Shown here piece after piece: positions 7,918 through 15,795 of a stretch of DNA of 43,110 nt (position 1 is its first letter; each line of letters begins with the position of its first letter). The DNA is from CAVRJC01 sp964505725 (lineage in GTDB: Bacteria > Actinomycetota > Acidimicrobiia > IMCC26256 > DASPTH01): assembly GCA_964505725.1 (NCBI GenBank), contig CAZDJK010000057.1, forward strand, positions 1 to 43,110, given 5' to 3'. The position numbers and the translations under genes were made by a program. The notes under the pieces are model-generated. The model was not told where the DNA came from, did no database searches, and saw only the letters and a program-made list of their open reading frames with translations.

Positions 7918-9296
7918 TCATCGTGTCCGGCGACGGTCACGCCGCCGCCCCGCTCGAGACCTACCGGCCGTACCTCGAGTCGAAGTACCACGCCGCCCTC
8001 GACGACCTGCTCGCCGAGGAGCAGGAGTACGCGCAGCGGATCGCCGGTCCCGCGCACCCGACGCCCGAGGCGATGGCGGTGTTCGACGACCGCGGCGCCA
8101 TGGCCGCCGGCGGCGAGGCGGGCTCCTACGACCTCGACGTCCGGCTGGCGGAGATGGACGCTGAGGGCTGCGCGTGCGAGATCCTGCACTCGGGCACCCA
8201 GACCGCGCCGCCGCCGTGGTACGGCGTCGCCAACCGGACGCACCCCGCCGAGCTGCAGTGGGCAGGGGTGCGGGCGTACCACCGCTGGCTCACCGACTTC
8301 ATGGCGGGCGCCGACGGCCGGCTCGTGGGCGTCGCCGAGCCGGGCCCGACACTCGACATCGATGCCTCGCTGCGCGAGCTCGAGTGGCTCGCCGGCAACG
8401 GGTTCAAGTCGATCGGCGTCCCGGGCATCGTCCACGACGCCGGACTCCCGCCCCTCTACGACTCCTACTACGAGAAGTTCTGGGCCGCGTGCGCCGAGCT
8501 CGGCCTCGTGCTCTCGGTGCATGCGGGATGGGGCCAACCCCAGGGCATGGTCTACGCGTTCTTCGACATGATGATGGACCGCATCGGCAAGGAGGCGATG
8601 GGCGGCGAGCTCGACACCGACCGCATCCAGAGCCTCAGCATGATGCTCCAGGACGAGCTCTCGAGCGCGGAGGACTCCCCGATCCGGCTCGACCTCGGCC
8701 CGCGCCAGGTCATGTGGCAGCTGATGCTCGGCGGTGTGTTCGACCGCCATCCCGACCTGAGACTCGCGATGACGGAGATCCGCGCCGACTGGGTCCCGGC
8801 GACGCTCGCGACCCTCGACCAGCTCGCGGCCGAAGCGGGCGCGCCGCTCGCGATGAAGCCGAGCGAGTACTACCGGCGCAACTGCGCGGTCGCGCCGTCG
8901 TCGACGCACCGGGCCGAGGTCGAGATGCGCCACGAGATCGGGTTGGAACAGATGATCTTCGGGATGGACTACCCGCACCACGAGGGCACCTGGCCGAACA
9001 CCCGAGCGTGGATCCAGGCCGCGTTCGCGGGCGTGCCGGAGCACGAGGCCCGGCTGATCCTCGGCGAGAACGCGATCCGCTTCTACGGCCTCGACCGCGA
9101 CCACCTCGCGCGGGTCGCGGCGCGGATCGGCCCCGAGCCCCGCGATGTCCTGGGCGAGCATCGGGTCGCCGAGCAGCTGGTCGAGCACTTCCACAAGCGG
9201 GGTGGCTTCAGCCGCCCTGCCGATCCGGTCGACACCGACGCGATCGCGGACGCGTTCCGGGACGACCTCGCGGGCACCGTCGCCGCGGCCCGCTGA
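7905..9296 (+). CDS. Amidohydrolase-2 family protein, tandem copy B
   Basis: A 463-residue paralogue of the preceding gene. Key segments are SGDGHAAAP (D10, H12), VLSVHAGWG (H206), GVFDRHPDLRL and GMDYPHHEGTWP (D355). The start is GTG at 7905, inside the end of the upstream gene, with GAGAGGAG 4 nt before it. The 13-nt overlap implies translational coupling and equal dosage, so the two proteins may form a hetero-oligomer or act on related substrates. The stretch between H206 and the barrel end, including MMMDRIGKEAMGG, differs most from copy A, so substrate specificity has probably diverged. A zinc-ribbon/OB-fold protein begins 3 nt after its stop codon. Confidence 0.88.
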   Translation: MDRLIIVSGDGHAAAPLETYRPYLESKYHAALDDLLAEEQEYAQRIAGPAHPTPEAMAVFDDRGAMAAGGEAGSYDLDVRLAEMDAEGCACEILHSGTQTAPPPWYGVANRTHPAELQWAGVRAYHRWLTDFMAGADGRLVGVAEPGPTLDIDASLRELEWLAGNGFKSIGVPGIVHDAGLPPLYDSYYEKFWAACAELGLVLSVHAGWGQPQGMVYAFFDMMMDRIGKEAMGGELDTDRIQSLSMMLQDELSSAEDSPIRLDLGPRQVMWQLMLGGVFDRHPDLRLAMTEIRADWVPATLATLDQLAAEAGAPLAMKPSEYYRRNCAVAPSSTHRAEVEMRHEIGLEQMIFGMDYPHHEGTWPNTRAWIQAAFAGVPEHEARLILGENAIRFYGLDRDHLARVAARIGPEPRDVLGEHRVAEQLVEHFHKRGGFSRPADPVDTDAIADAFRDDLAGTVAAAR

Positions 9297-9299
9297 AGA

Positions 9300-9755
9300 G
9301 TGTTCGAGCCCGAGACCCTCGATCCCGACGCGGTGTACCCACCGCTGCCGGAGGTCGACGAGTCCACCCGGTTCTTCTGGGACGGCGTCGCCGCGCACCG
9401 GCTCCTGATCCTGCGCTGTGACCGGTGCGGCTTCTACGTGCACTGGCCCCGCGAGGTGTGCCCCAAGTGTCTCTCGACGAGCCTCACGCCGAGCCCGGTC
9501 TCGGGCGACGCCACGCTCGCCACGTGGACGTTCCCGAACCAGCCGTTCGATCCGTACTACGCCACGCACCTTCCGTACGTCCTGGCGGTGGTCGAGCTGG
9601 TCGAGCAGCGGGGGTTGAAGATGGTCACCGACATCGTCGACTGCGACAAGGACGACCTCCGGATCGACATGCCGCTGCGGGTGACGTTCCGTGAGGTCGT
9701 GCCCGGTTGCACATTGCCCCTGTTCGCGCCCACCGACACCGCGCCGCGGGACTGA
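9300..9755 (+). CDS. DUF35-type zinc-ribbon OB-fold protein
   Basis: A 151-residue acyl-CoA-associated protein. An N-terminal helix (FFWDGVAAHRLLILRC) leads to a rubredoxin-like zinc ribbon with C40, C43, C54 and C57 (CDRC...CPKC), then an OB fold (about 65-145). In characterised systems such proteins pair with a thiolase-like partner; the ChsH2 DUF35 domain with the aldolase Ltp2 in steroid side-chain loss is the best known. Here the thiolase-like gene starts 9 nt after the stop, which strongly suggests a complex. The start is GTG at 9300, only 3 nt after the upstream stop, with weak AAGAG spacing. Expected to be cytoplasmic. Confidence 0.9.
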   Translation: MFEPETLDPDAVYPPLPEVDESTRFFWDGVAAHRLLILRCDRCGFYVHWPREVCPKCLSTSLTPSPVSGDATLATWTFPNQPFDPYYATHLPYVLAVVELVEQRGLKMVTDIVDCDKDDLRIDMPLRVTFREVVPGCTLPLFAPTDTAPRD

Positions 9756-9764
9756 GGAGCATCC

Positions 9765-10910
9765 GTGCCCAATCCCTTGCAGCGGGTGGCGATCTCCGGC
9801 GTGGGCTTCTCGGAAGCCGGCCGCCGGTTGCCGTACTCCGACGACGAGCTGGTGCGGCAGGCGGTCACCGCGGCAATGGACGACGCGGGGATGGCGCCGC
9901 CCGACATCGACGGCATCGCGACCATGGGCGGGAACGCGATGGCGATGGGCCAGCTCCTCGGCATCATGCCCCTCGACTACTTCTACTCGTCCACGCTGCT
10001 CGGTCCCGCCTTCGTCGAGCCCGCGATCATGGCCATCTCTGCCGTCGCGTCGGGCCTCGCCCACACGTGCGTCGCCGTGCGGCTGATCCGGCAGTTCGGT
10101 GGCGCCAACGCCCGCCCCGGAGCCGAGGGAACAGGGCCCATGCGCGTGGCGGGCGACTCGCAGTTCTCGGCGCCATTCGGCGCCGGCGCGGCCGGTGCGA
10201 CGATCGGCGCGTTCCAGATGCAACGGCACATGCAGCAGTACGGGACGACCTACGAGCAGTTCGCCGCCAACGCGGTGACCGCCCGGCACTACGCGTCGTT
10301 GCACCCGGAGGCGATCTTCCGTGAGCACTTGACGGTCGACGACTACCTCGCGTCGCGCTTCGTCTCCGAGCCGCTGCGTCTCCTCGACTGCGACTACCCG
10401 GTCGATTCGTCGGCGGCGGTCATCTTCACGACGGCTGAGCGCGCCCGCGACTTCCGGCAGAAGCCGGTGATGGTGGAGGCGTACGCCCTCTCCGCGATCC
10501 GCGACTTCGACATGTCGCTGATCGACGACTTCACCTGGAACTCACCCGCGCACTGCGCGGAGCGGATGTGGTCCCGTACCGACCTCGTCCCCGATGACGT
10601 CGACAGCGCCCACCTCTACGACGGGTTCTCGATCATCACGTTCGAGTGGCTCGAAGCGCTGGGCTTCTGCGGACGCGGCGAGTCGGGGCCGTTCGTCGAG
10701 GACGGCAACACCCGCCTCGACGGAGCGATCCCGCTCAACACCGACGGTGGAGCGACCAACTTCGGGCGGCGTCACGGTGCCAACTTCTGCATCGAGGCAG
10801 TACGCCAGATCCGCGGGCAGGCCGGCGAGCGGCAGGTGCCGGGCGCCGATGTTTCGGTCTGGTCGAACGCGGTCGGTTGCTTCTCGGGCTGCGTGCTGCT
10901 GACCGCGTGA
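9765..10910 (+). CDS. Thiolase-superfamily protein (SCP2/Ltp2-like), probable DUF35 partner
   Basis: A 381-residue thiolase-fold protein. The C-terminal half has the thiolase-like NTDGGATNFGRRHGANF stretch with a His, and IEAVRQIRGQ. In the N-terminal half, where thiolases carry the nucleophilic Cys (around residues 80-95), I read LLGPAFVEPAIMAISAVASG with no Cys. It therefore resembles non-thiolytic relatives such as Ltp2-type aldolases rather than a true acetyl-CoA acetyltransferase. A GAGGAG lies 5 nt before the GTG start, and the DUF35 gene ends 9 nt upstream. Likely action: a retro-aldol or C-C bond step on an acyl-CoA, with DUF35 holding the CoA ester (inference). A GC-ended 76-nt gap separates it from the next gene. 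Confidence 0.82.
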   Translation: MPNPLQRVAISGVGFSEAGRRLPYSDDELVRQAVTAAMDDAGMAPPDIDGIATMGGNAMAMGQLLGIMPLDYFYSSTLLGPAFVEPAIMAISAVASGLAHTCVAVRLIRQFGGANARPGAEGTGPMRVAGDSQFSAPFGAGAAGATIGAFQMQRHMQQYGTTYEQFAANAVTARHYASLHPEAIFREHLTVDDYLASRFVSEPLRLLDCDYPVDSSAAVIFTTAERARDFRQKPVMVEAYALSAIRDFDMSLIDDFTWNSPAHCAERMWSRTDLVPDDVDSAHLYDGFSIITFEWLEALGFCGRGESGPFVEDGNTRLDGAIPLNTDGGATNFGRRHGANFCIEAVRQIRGQAGERQVPGADVSVWSNAVGCFSGCVLLTA

Positions 10911-10986
10911 TGCTGCAACGCACCGACGTCCAGGGTCAACCCCTCGCGCGGGAACGGAACACCTACCCCGATTGGAGCAACGCATC

Positions 10987-13071
10987 ATGACCACCACCAC
11001 GAAGCTCGATGTGGCGTCCTACCAGGTCACGGACGACTTCTTCGGCGCGCCCTACCTCGACGTCGACGAAGAGCGCGACTCGCCGGTCGCGCACCGCTAC
11101 GTCCACGGCGGCTTCGAGGGCACCGACACGCGCTTCGCGTTCTGGTTCCCACCGGCCTCCCAGTACCAGGGGCGCATGTACCAGCCGTTGGAGGGCGCGA
11201 ACGCCGGGCACGAGGAGGTGTTCGCCGGGCCCCTCGGCGAGAACATCGGCGGGCTCGACATGACGTTCCGCCTCGGCGGCTACATGGTCGAGTCGAACAT
11301 GGGGCACGTCGGCGATGTGATGGACCCGAAGGCGGGGTCCGACCCCACCATCTACGGTTGGCGGGCCGCCGCGGAGAGCGGCCGGTTCTCGAAGCACGTC
11401 GCCGCGCAGATCTACGGGAGTGCGCCGCACCACTCGTACGTCTGGGGCGGGAGCGGCGGGGCGCGGCGGTCGCCGTTGTGTCTGGCGTACGCGCCCGACG
11501 TGTGGGACGCGGCGATGCCGTTCATGGGCGACGCGATGGACGGCGATTTCGGCGACTTCAACCGACTGCGCACCGTCGCCCAGCACTTCTGCTCGATGTT
11601 CAACGTGCAGCGCATCCTCGGCGACAAGATCTACGACGTGATCGACGCCACGCTGCCGGGAGGGAGCGGCGATCCGTTCGCGGGACTGACCACGCACGAG
11701 CGGGAGGAGCTGGCGACGCTCTACCGCCTCGGCTACCCACGTGGCGACGAGTTCATGATCGCCCAGCCGATGGGCCAGATCTGGCTGTGGTCGTCCATGG
11801 CGGAGCGGCTCCAGCAGGAGCACCCCGAGTACTGGGACGCGTTCTGGTCCAAGCCCGGGCACATAGGGTACGACGCGCCCGAGCTCGTCACGGGCGACCT
11901 CATCGACCTGAAGACGACGGTGGCGCGGCCCCTGTACGCCAAGATGATCATCGAAGACTCGCGGTTCCGCGCGCCGGAGTACGCGCAGCTCCGGGGGATG
12001 GCCGCGCTGTTCGGCGGCATGCACGACATGTGGGACATCCCGTTCGCGGTCGAGCTGGCCGACGTTCCGGACGGCTACGTGCTCGGGACGGGTGTGCGCA
12101 TCCTCAGCGGTGCGGCCGCGGGCCGTCAGTTGTACGCCATCAGCGGGGTGGGCGATGTCCTGTTGTGCGACGGTGAAGGTGAGGCGAGCAACCTCCGGTT
12201 CTCCGGTGTGCTGCCGGGTGACGACGTGCACGTCGACAACCGCGTGTTTCTCGCGTTCTGCTACTTCTACCGGCACCACATCCTGCCGTTCGCCGAGTAC
12301 GACTCACTGCGCGTCGACGGCGTGCCGCTGTACCCGCAGTACGAGGTCCCCGAGTCGTCGCCGTTCATGGGCACGCTGCACACGGGGCGCTTCAACGGAA
12401 AGATGCTGTGGATCCACCACACCCACGACGCGTCGTTGTGGCCTTCGCAGGGAATCGGGATGAAGAACAACGTCGAACGCGAACGCGGTCCCGACGGCGC
12501 GCGCGAGCACTTCCGGCTGCGGTGGACCGAGAACGCCGAGCACGTCCCGCCGGGTATGGCGGCGTCCCCGCCCAACCGCCGCAACAACACGTGGCTGATC
12601 GAGTACTCGCCGGTTCTCGAGCAGTCCCTGCTCGACCTCGCGGCCTGGGTCGAGGATGGCACCGACCTCACCGAGACCGCGTTCGAGTACACCGATGGGA
12701 AGGTCACGCTCCCACCGACCGCCGCCGCGCGCGGCGGCATCCAGCCGGTCGTGAAGGTGACCGCGAACGGCTCGGCGCGCGCCGAGGTCGCGGTCGGCGA
12801 GCCGGTGCGCCTCGACGTCCACACGGAGGTGCCGCCCGGGGCCGGCTCGATCATCGCGGTGCGCTGGGACTTCGACGGGTCGGGCACGTACCCGTTCTCC
12901 CACGACGTCGACGGCTCGTCGTCGACGATGGACCTCTCGACGACCCATGCCTACGACCGTCCGAGCACGTACTTCGCCACCGCGATGGTCGAGTCGCACC
13001 GGGAGGGCGACGTCGGCGCCGCGCACCGCCGCATCCCCAACGTGGCCTCCGCCCGTGTGGTCGTAATTTGA
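10987..13071 (+). CDS. Tannase-like alpha/beta hydrolase with C-terminal PKD-like domain, paralogue 2
   Basis: Also 694 residues, aligning with paralogue 1 with almost no net shift. The elbow is WGGSGGARRS (S156), the acid is D481 in HHTHDASLWP, and the base is H519 in TENAEHV. The PKD-like tail has WDFDGSGTYPF and STTHAYDRPSTYFATAMV. No signal peptide. The ATG at 10987 has GGAG 9 nt upstream. Only a GTCAAC half-site (10935-10940) is seen in the 76-nt upstream gap, so it is probably read through from the promoter at about 6.48 kb. The region after the elbow (about 180-205) is where the three copies differ most, which suggests different substrate pockets. The following SnoaL-like gene starts 32 nt downstream. 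Confidence 0.8.
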   Translation: MTTTTKLDVASYQVTDDFFGAPYLDVDEERDSPVAHRYVHGGFEGTDTRFAFWFPPASQYQGRMYQPLEGANAGHEEVFAGPLGENIGGLDMTFRLGGYMVESNMGHVGDVMDPKAGSDPTIYGWRAAAESGRFSKHVAAQIYGSAPHHSYVWGGSGGARRSPLCLAYAPDVWDAAMPFMGDAMDGDFGDFNRLRTVAQHFCSMFNVQRILGDKIYDVIDATLPGGSGDPFAGLTTHEREELATLYRLGYPRGDEFMIAQPMGQIWLWSSMAERLQQEHPEYWDAFWSKPGHIGYDAPELVTGDLIDLKTTVARPLYAKMIIEDSRFRAPEYAQLRGMAALFGGMHDMWDIPFAVELADVPDGYVLGTGVRILSGAAAGRQLYAISGVGDVLLCDGEGEASNLRFSGVLPGDDVHVDNRVFLAFCYFYRHHILPFAEYDSLRVDGVPLYPQYEVPESSPFMGTLHTGRFNGKMLWIHHTHDASLWPSQGIGMKNNVERERGPDGAREHFRLRWTENAEHVPPGMAASPPNRRNNTWLIEYSPVLEQSLLDLAAWVEDGTDLTETAFEYTDGKVTLPPTAAARGGIQPVVKVTANGSARAEVAVGEPVRLDVHTEVPPGAGSIIAVRWDFDGSGTYPFSHDVDGSSSTMDLSTTHAYDRPSTYFATAMVESHREGDVGAAHRRIPNVASARVVVI

Positions 13072-13103
13072 CCCGACACGGCGGCAGGACGATGGAGCGA
13101 ACC

Positions 13104-13673
13104 ATGGCGGACGTCCCGGATCAGCGACTCGGGCCGTGGCGGCCATCTTCGCTCGAGGCCCGCCTCGACCGCATGGAGTCGTACGCCGCCATCCGACAAC
13201 TGGTCTCCCGCTACGCGCGCGCCCTCGACGCCCGCGACATGGCGGCGGTCGTCGCGCTGTTCAGTCCCGAGGTCCGGGTCGGCGAGCAGTCGGGGCGCGT
13301 CGCTCTGCAGGAACGGATGAGCGACCTGATGAGCCTGATGCGGGCGACGGTCCACCTGGTCGCGAACCATGTGATCGATTTCGTCGACGCTGACCACGCG
13401 ACCGGCGTCGTCTACTGCCGCGACGAGCTCGAGCGGGTCGACCGCGGCGAGTGGGCGTACGGCGCGCTGCAGTACTGGGACGACTACGAACGCGTGGACG
13501 GGACCTGGTGCTTCACCCGTCGACGGCTGTACCGGTGGTACCTCGTCGACGCGCTCGACCGTCCCGCGATCGGGAAGGGCGTGAACGACTTCGGCGACCA
13601 CATCCGCGAGCGACAACTGCCCGACGCCTACCCGAGCTGGGAGGCCTTCTGGGACACCAGCCTGCCCCGCTGA
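13104..13673 (+). CDS. SnoaL-like (NTF2-fold) protein
   Basis: A 189-residue protein of the NTF2-like SnoaL_4 type. The first helix IRQLVSRYARALDARDMAAVVALFSPEVRV is the family hallmark, followed by the curved sheet (HLVANHVIDFVDADHATGVVYCRDEL, then GEWAYGALQYWDDYERVDGTWCFTRRRLYRWY). Such proteins are small cytoplasmic dehydratases, isomerases or hydroxylation partners in aromatic and steroid breakdown. I start at the ATG at 13104 because GGAG lies 6 nt upstream; an in-frame ATG at 13092 with a GCAGG site would add four residues. It is the last gene of the plus-strand run and is convergent with PKD-hydrolase paralogue 3 (37-nt gap). The substrate is unknown. Confidence 0.82.
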   Translation: MADVPDQRLGPWRPSSLEARLDRMESYAAIRQLVSRYARALDARDMAAVVALFSPEVRVGEQSGRVALQERMSDLMSLMRATVHLVANHVIDFVDADHATGVVYCRDELERVDRGEWAYGALQYWDDYERVDGTWCFTRRRLYRWYLVDALDRPAIGKGVNDFGDHIRERQLPDAYPSWEAFWDTSLPR

Positions 13674-13710
13674 GCACGAGACGTTTCCACCCGCCGTGGC
13701 GCAGACGGGG

Positions 13711-15795
13711 TCAGCTCACCACAACGCGCGCCTGTCCGAGTGTCGGGATGCGGCCCTCGAGCGCGGCGCGGTCACCGGTACGGTGCGACTCGACGAGGGC
13801 GGTGACGAAGTAGACGCCGGGTCGGTCGTACGCGTGGGTCGTCGTGAGGTCGAGTGACGACGACGTGCCGTCCACTTCGTCGTGCCCGAAGGGGTACGTG
13901 CCCGACCCGTCGAAGTCCCAGCGCACGCTCACGATGGTCCCGGCCTGCGGGTGCACCTCGGCGTGCACCGCCAGCTCCACCTGCTCGCCCGCGCGCACCT
14001 CGGCCCGCACACCCCCGTTGGCGCAGACCGAGGCGATCGGCTGGATCCCCCCGCGCTCGGCCACGGTCGGTGGCAAGGTGATGCGCCCGTCCTCGTAGGT
14101 GTAGTCGGTGCCCAGCGGCTCGACGCCGCGTTCGACCCAGTCGACGAGGTCCCGGAGGTTCTGCTCGCCACTCGCGCCGCCGATGAACCGGGTGTTCGAC
14201 GCGCGGTGTGGCTCCGGGGGCACCATCTCGGGTGTCGCGTGCTCCGCGTACTCGTTCCAGCGGATGCGGAAGTTCGCCGCCGCTCCTTCCGGGCCTTGTG
14301 CCTGCAGCACCGCCCGGTGGTACGCGGTGCCCCACGCCGGCCATACCGACGAGTCGTGGGTGCTGTGCACCCACATGACCTTGCCCTCGTACTGCCCCGA
14401 GTAGCAGACACCCATGAATGGCGACCACTCCGGGACGACATGCTGGGGTGCGATCCCGATGCCGTCGACGCGCAGCGAGTCGAGTTGCGGCTCGTCCATG
14501 AGGTGGTGATGGGCGTAGTAGCAGTACGCGAGGAAGCGCCGGTTGTCGATCTGGACCTCGTCACCCGCGAGCACGCCGTCGAACCGGAGGACGTTGGCGT
14601 CGCCGGTCCCGTCGCAGGTGAAGACGTCGCCCGCGACGCCGGTTGCGTACAGCTGGCGACCGGCGGCCTTGCCGGTGAGGACCTCGACGCCGGTTCCGAT
14701 CCGGTAGCCGCCTTGCAACCCGTCGACCTCGATCGCGAACGGGAGGTCGTACGCGTCGGCGCCCTGCCCCATGATCGCCGACAGCACGCGCATCGTCTGG
14801 TGCTCGGGGCCGGCGAACTCGGGGAGCTCGTTGAGCTCGCGCGCGGACACGGTGCGCACCACCGTGCAGCGCTGGTCGATCACGTCGCCCGCCACCGCCG
14901 ACGGGAGGTCGTGGCCCACATATCCGGGCTCGGTCCAGAAGTTGTCGAAGTAGCTCGGATCCGCCTCGTACAGCGCGTCGGCGAGCGACGCCCACAACCA
15001 GATCTGACCCATCGGCTGGCTGATCATGAACTCGTTGCCGCGAGGGAAGCCCTGGCGGTAGAGCAGGGCGAGCTCTTCACGTTGGTGGGTGGTGAGCCCC
15101 TCGAAGGGATTGCCGCTGCCACCCGGCGCCATGCGATCGGCGAGCTCGATGATCGCGTCGTAGCCGAGCAGGCGCTGGACGTTGAACAAGGTGCCGAAGG
15201 CCATCGTGCTGCTGGTGCGGATCCGCTGGGTGTTCCCGGGTGGTCCGATCTCGCCACCACTGGCCGAGGGGAGGCAGCCGTCCCACACGCCGCGGGAGTT
15301 CTCGATGCACAGCGGCGAGCGGCGTCCGCCGCCGCTCCCGCCGTAGACGTACGAGTGGTGCGGTGGCGCGCCGTAGACCTGCGCGGCGACGTACTTCGAG
15401 AAGCGGGCCACCTCGGTGCTGGCGCGGTGGCCGTAGAGCGTGGGGTCGGGGCCGGCCCTCGGGTCGAGCTCGTCGCCGATATGGCCCTGGTTGGACTCGA
15501 CGAGGTAGCCGCCGAGCCGCGCGGTCGACCTGATCGTGTTGAACATCTCGCCGAGATAGCCGGCGCCGAAGGTGACGACGTGCCCACCGTTGCCACCCTC
15601 GAGCGGCTGGAACATCCGGCCCTCGTAGTCCGCCTCGGGCGGGAAGTAGAACGCGAAGAGGGTCGTGGTGTCCTCGAAGCCGCCCTGGACGAATCGGTGG
15701 GGGTAGGGCTGGTCGCGCTCCTCGTCCACCTCGATGTAGGGCGCGCCGAAGAAGGAGTCGGTGACGGCGTACGAGGCGGTTTCCAGCTTCTTCAT
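13711..15795 (-). CDS. Tannase-like alpha/beta hydrolase with C-terminal PKD-like domain, paralogue 3
   Basis: The third 694-residue copy. The elbow is YGGSGGGRRSP (S154), the acid is D481 in HSTHDSSVWP, and the base is H519 in NEYAEHA. The PKD-like tail has WDFDGSGTYPF and TTHAYDRPGVYFVTALV. The ATG at 15795 overlaps the stop of the upstream carboxylesterase (ATGA, 15795-15792), so the two are translationally coupled; GAGGGG lies upstream. It is the most diverged copy: the loop after the elbow reads SASGGEIGPPGNTQ, and HHLMDEPQLDS replaces the HHI- stretch. Being coupled to a second, different alpha/beta hydrolase suggests sequential or joint ester hydrolysis. Cytoplasmic by lack of a signal sequence. 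Confidence 0.8.
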   Translation of the reverse strand: MKKLETASYAVTDSFFGAPYIEVDEERDQPYPHRFVQGGFEDTTTLFAFYFPPEADYEGRMFQPLEGGNGGHVVTFGAGYLGEMFNTIRSTARLGGYLVESNQGHIGDELDPRAGPDPTLYGHRASTEVARFSKYVAAQVYGAPPHHSYVYGGSGGGRRSPLCIENSRGVWDGCLPSASGGEIGPPGNTQRIRTSSTMAFGTLFNVQRLLGYDAIIELADRMAPGGSGNPFEGLTTHQREELALLYRQGFPRGNEFMISQPMGQIWLWASLADALYEADPSYFDNFWTEPGYVGHDLPSAVAGDVIDQRCTVVRTVSARELNELPEFAGPEHQTMRVLSAIMGQGADAYDLPFAIEVDGLQGGYRIGTGVEVLTGKAAGRQLYATGVAGDVFTCDGTGDANVLRFDGVLAGDEVQIDNRRFLAYCYYAHHHLMDEPQLDSLRVDGIGIAPQHVVPEWSPFMGVCYSGQYEGKVMWVHSTHDSSVWPAWGTAYHRAVLQAQGPEGAAANFRIRWNEYAEHATPEMVPPEPHRASNTRFIGGASGEQNLRDLVDWVERGVEPLGTDYTYEDGRITLPPTVAERGGIQPIASVCANGGVRAEVRAGEQVELAVHAEVHPQAGTIVSVRWDFDGSGTYPFGHDEVDGTSSSLDLTTTHAYDRPGVYFVTALVESHRTGDRAALEGRIPTLGQARVVVS

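Noticed and set aside
7692..10328. An 878-codon minus-strand frame opposite the amidohydrolase B, DUF35 and thiolase genes
   Set aside because: No recognisable domains, Arg/His-rich composition typical of antisense frames in GC-rich DNA, and the plus strand is fully explained.
10935..10940. GTCAAC half-site before PKD-hydrolase paralogue 2
   Set aside because: No matching second half at the right spacing; single half-sites are expected by chance.
13674..13710. Possible terminator between the SnoaL-like and PKD-hydrolase 3 genes
   Set aside because: Only short, imperfect complementarity in 37 nt and no T-run.
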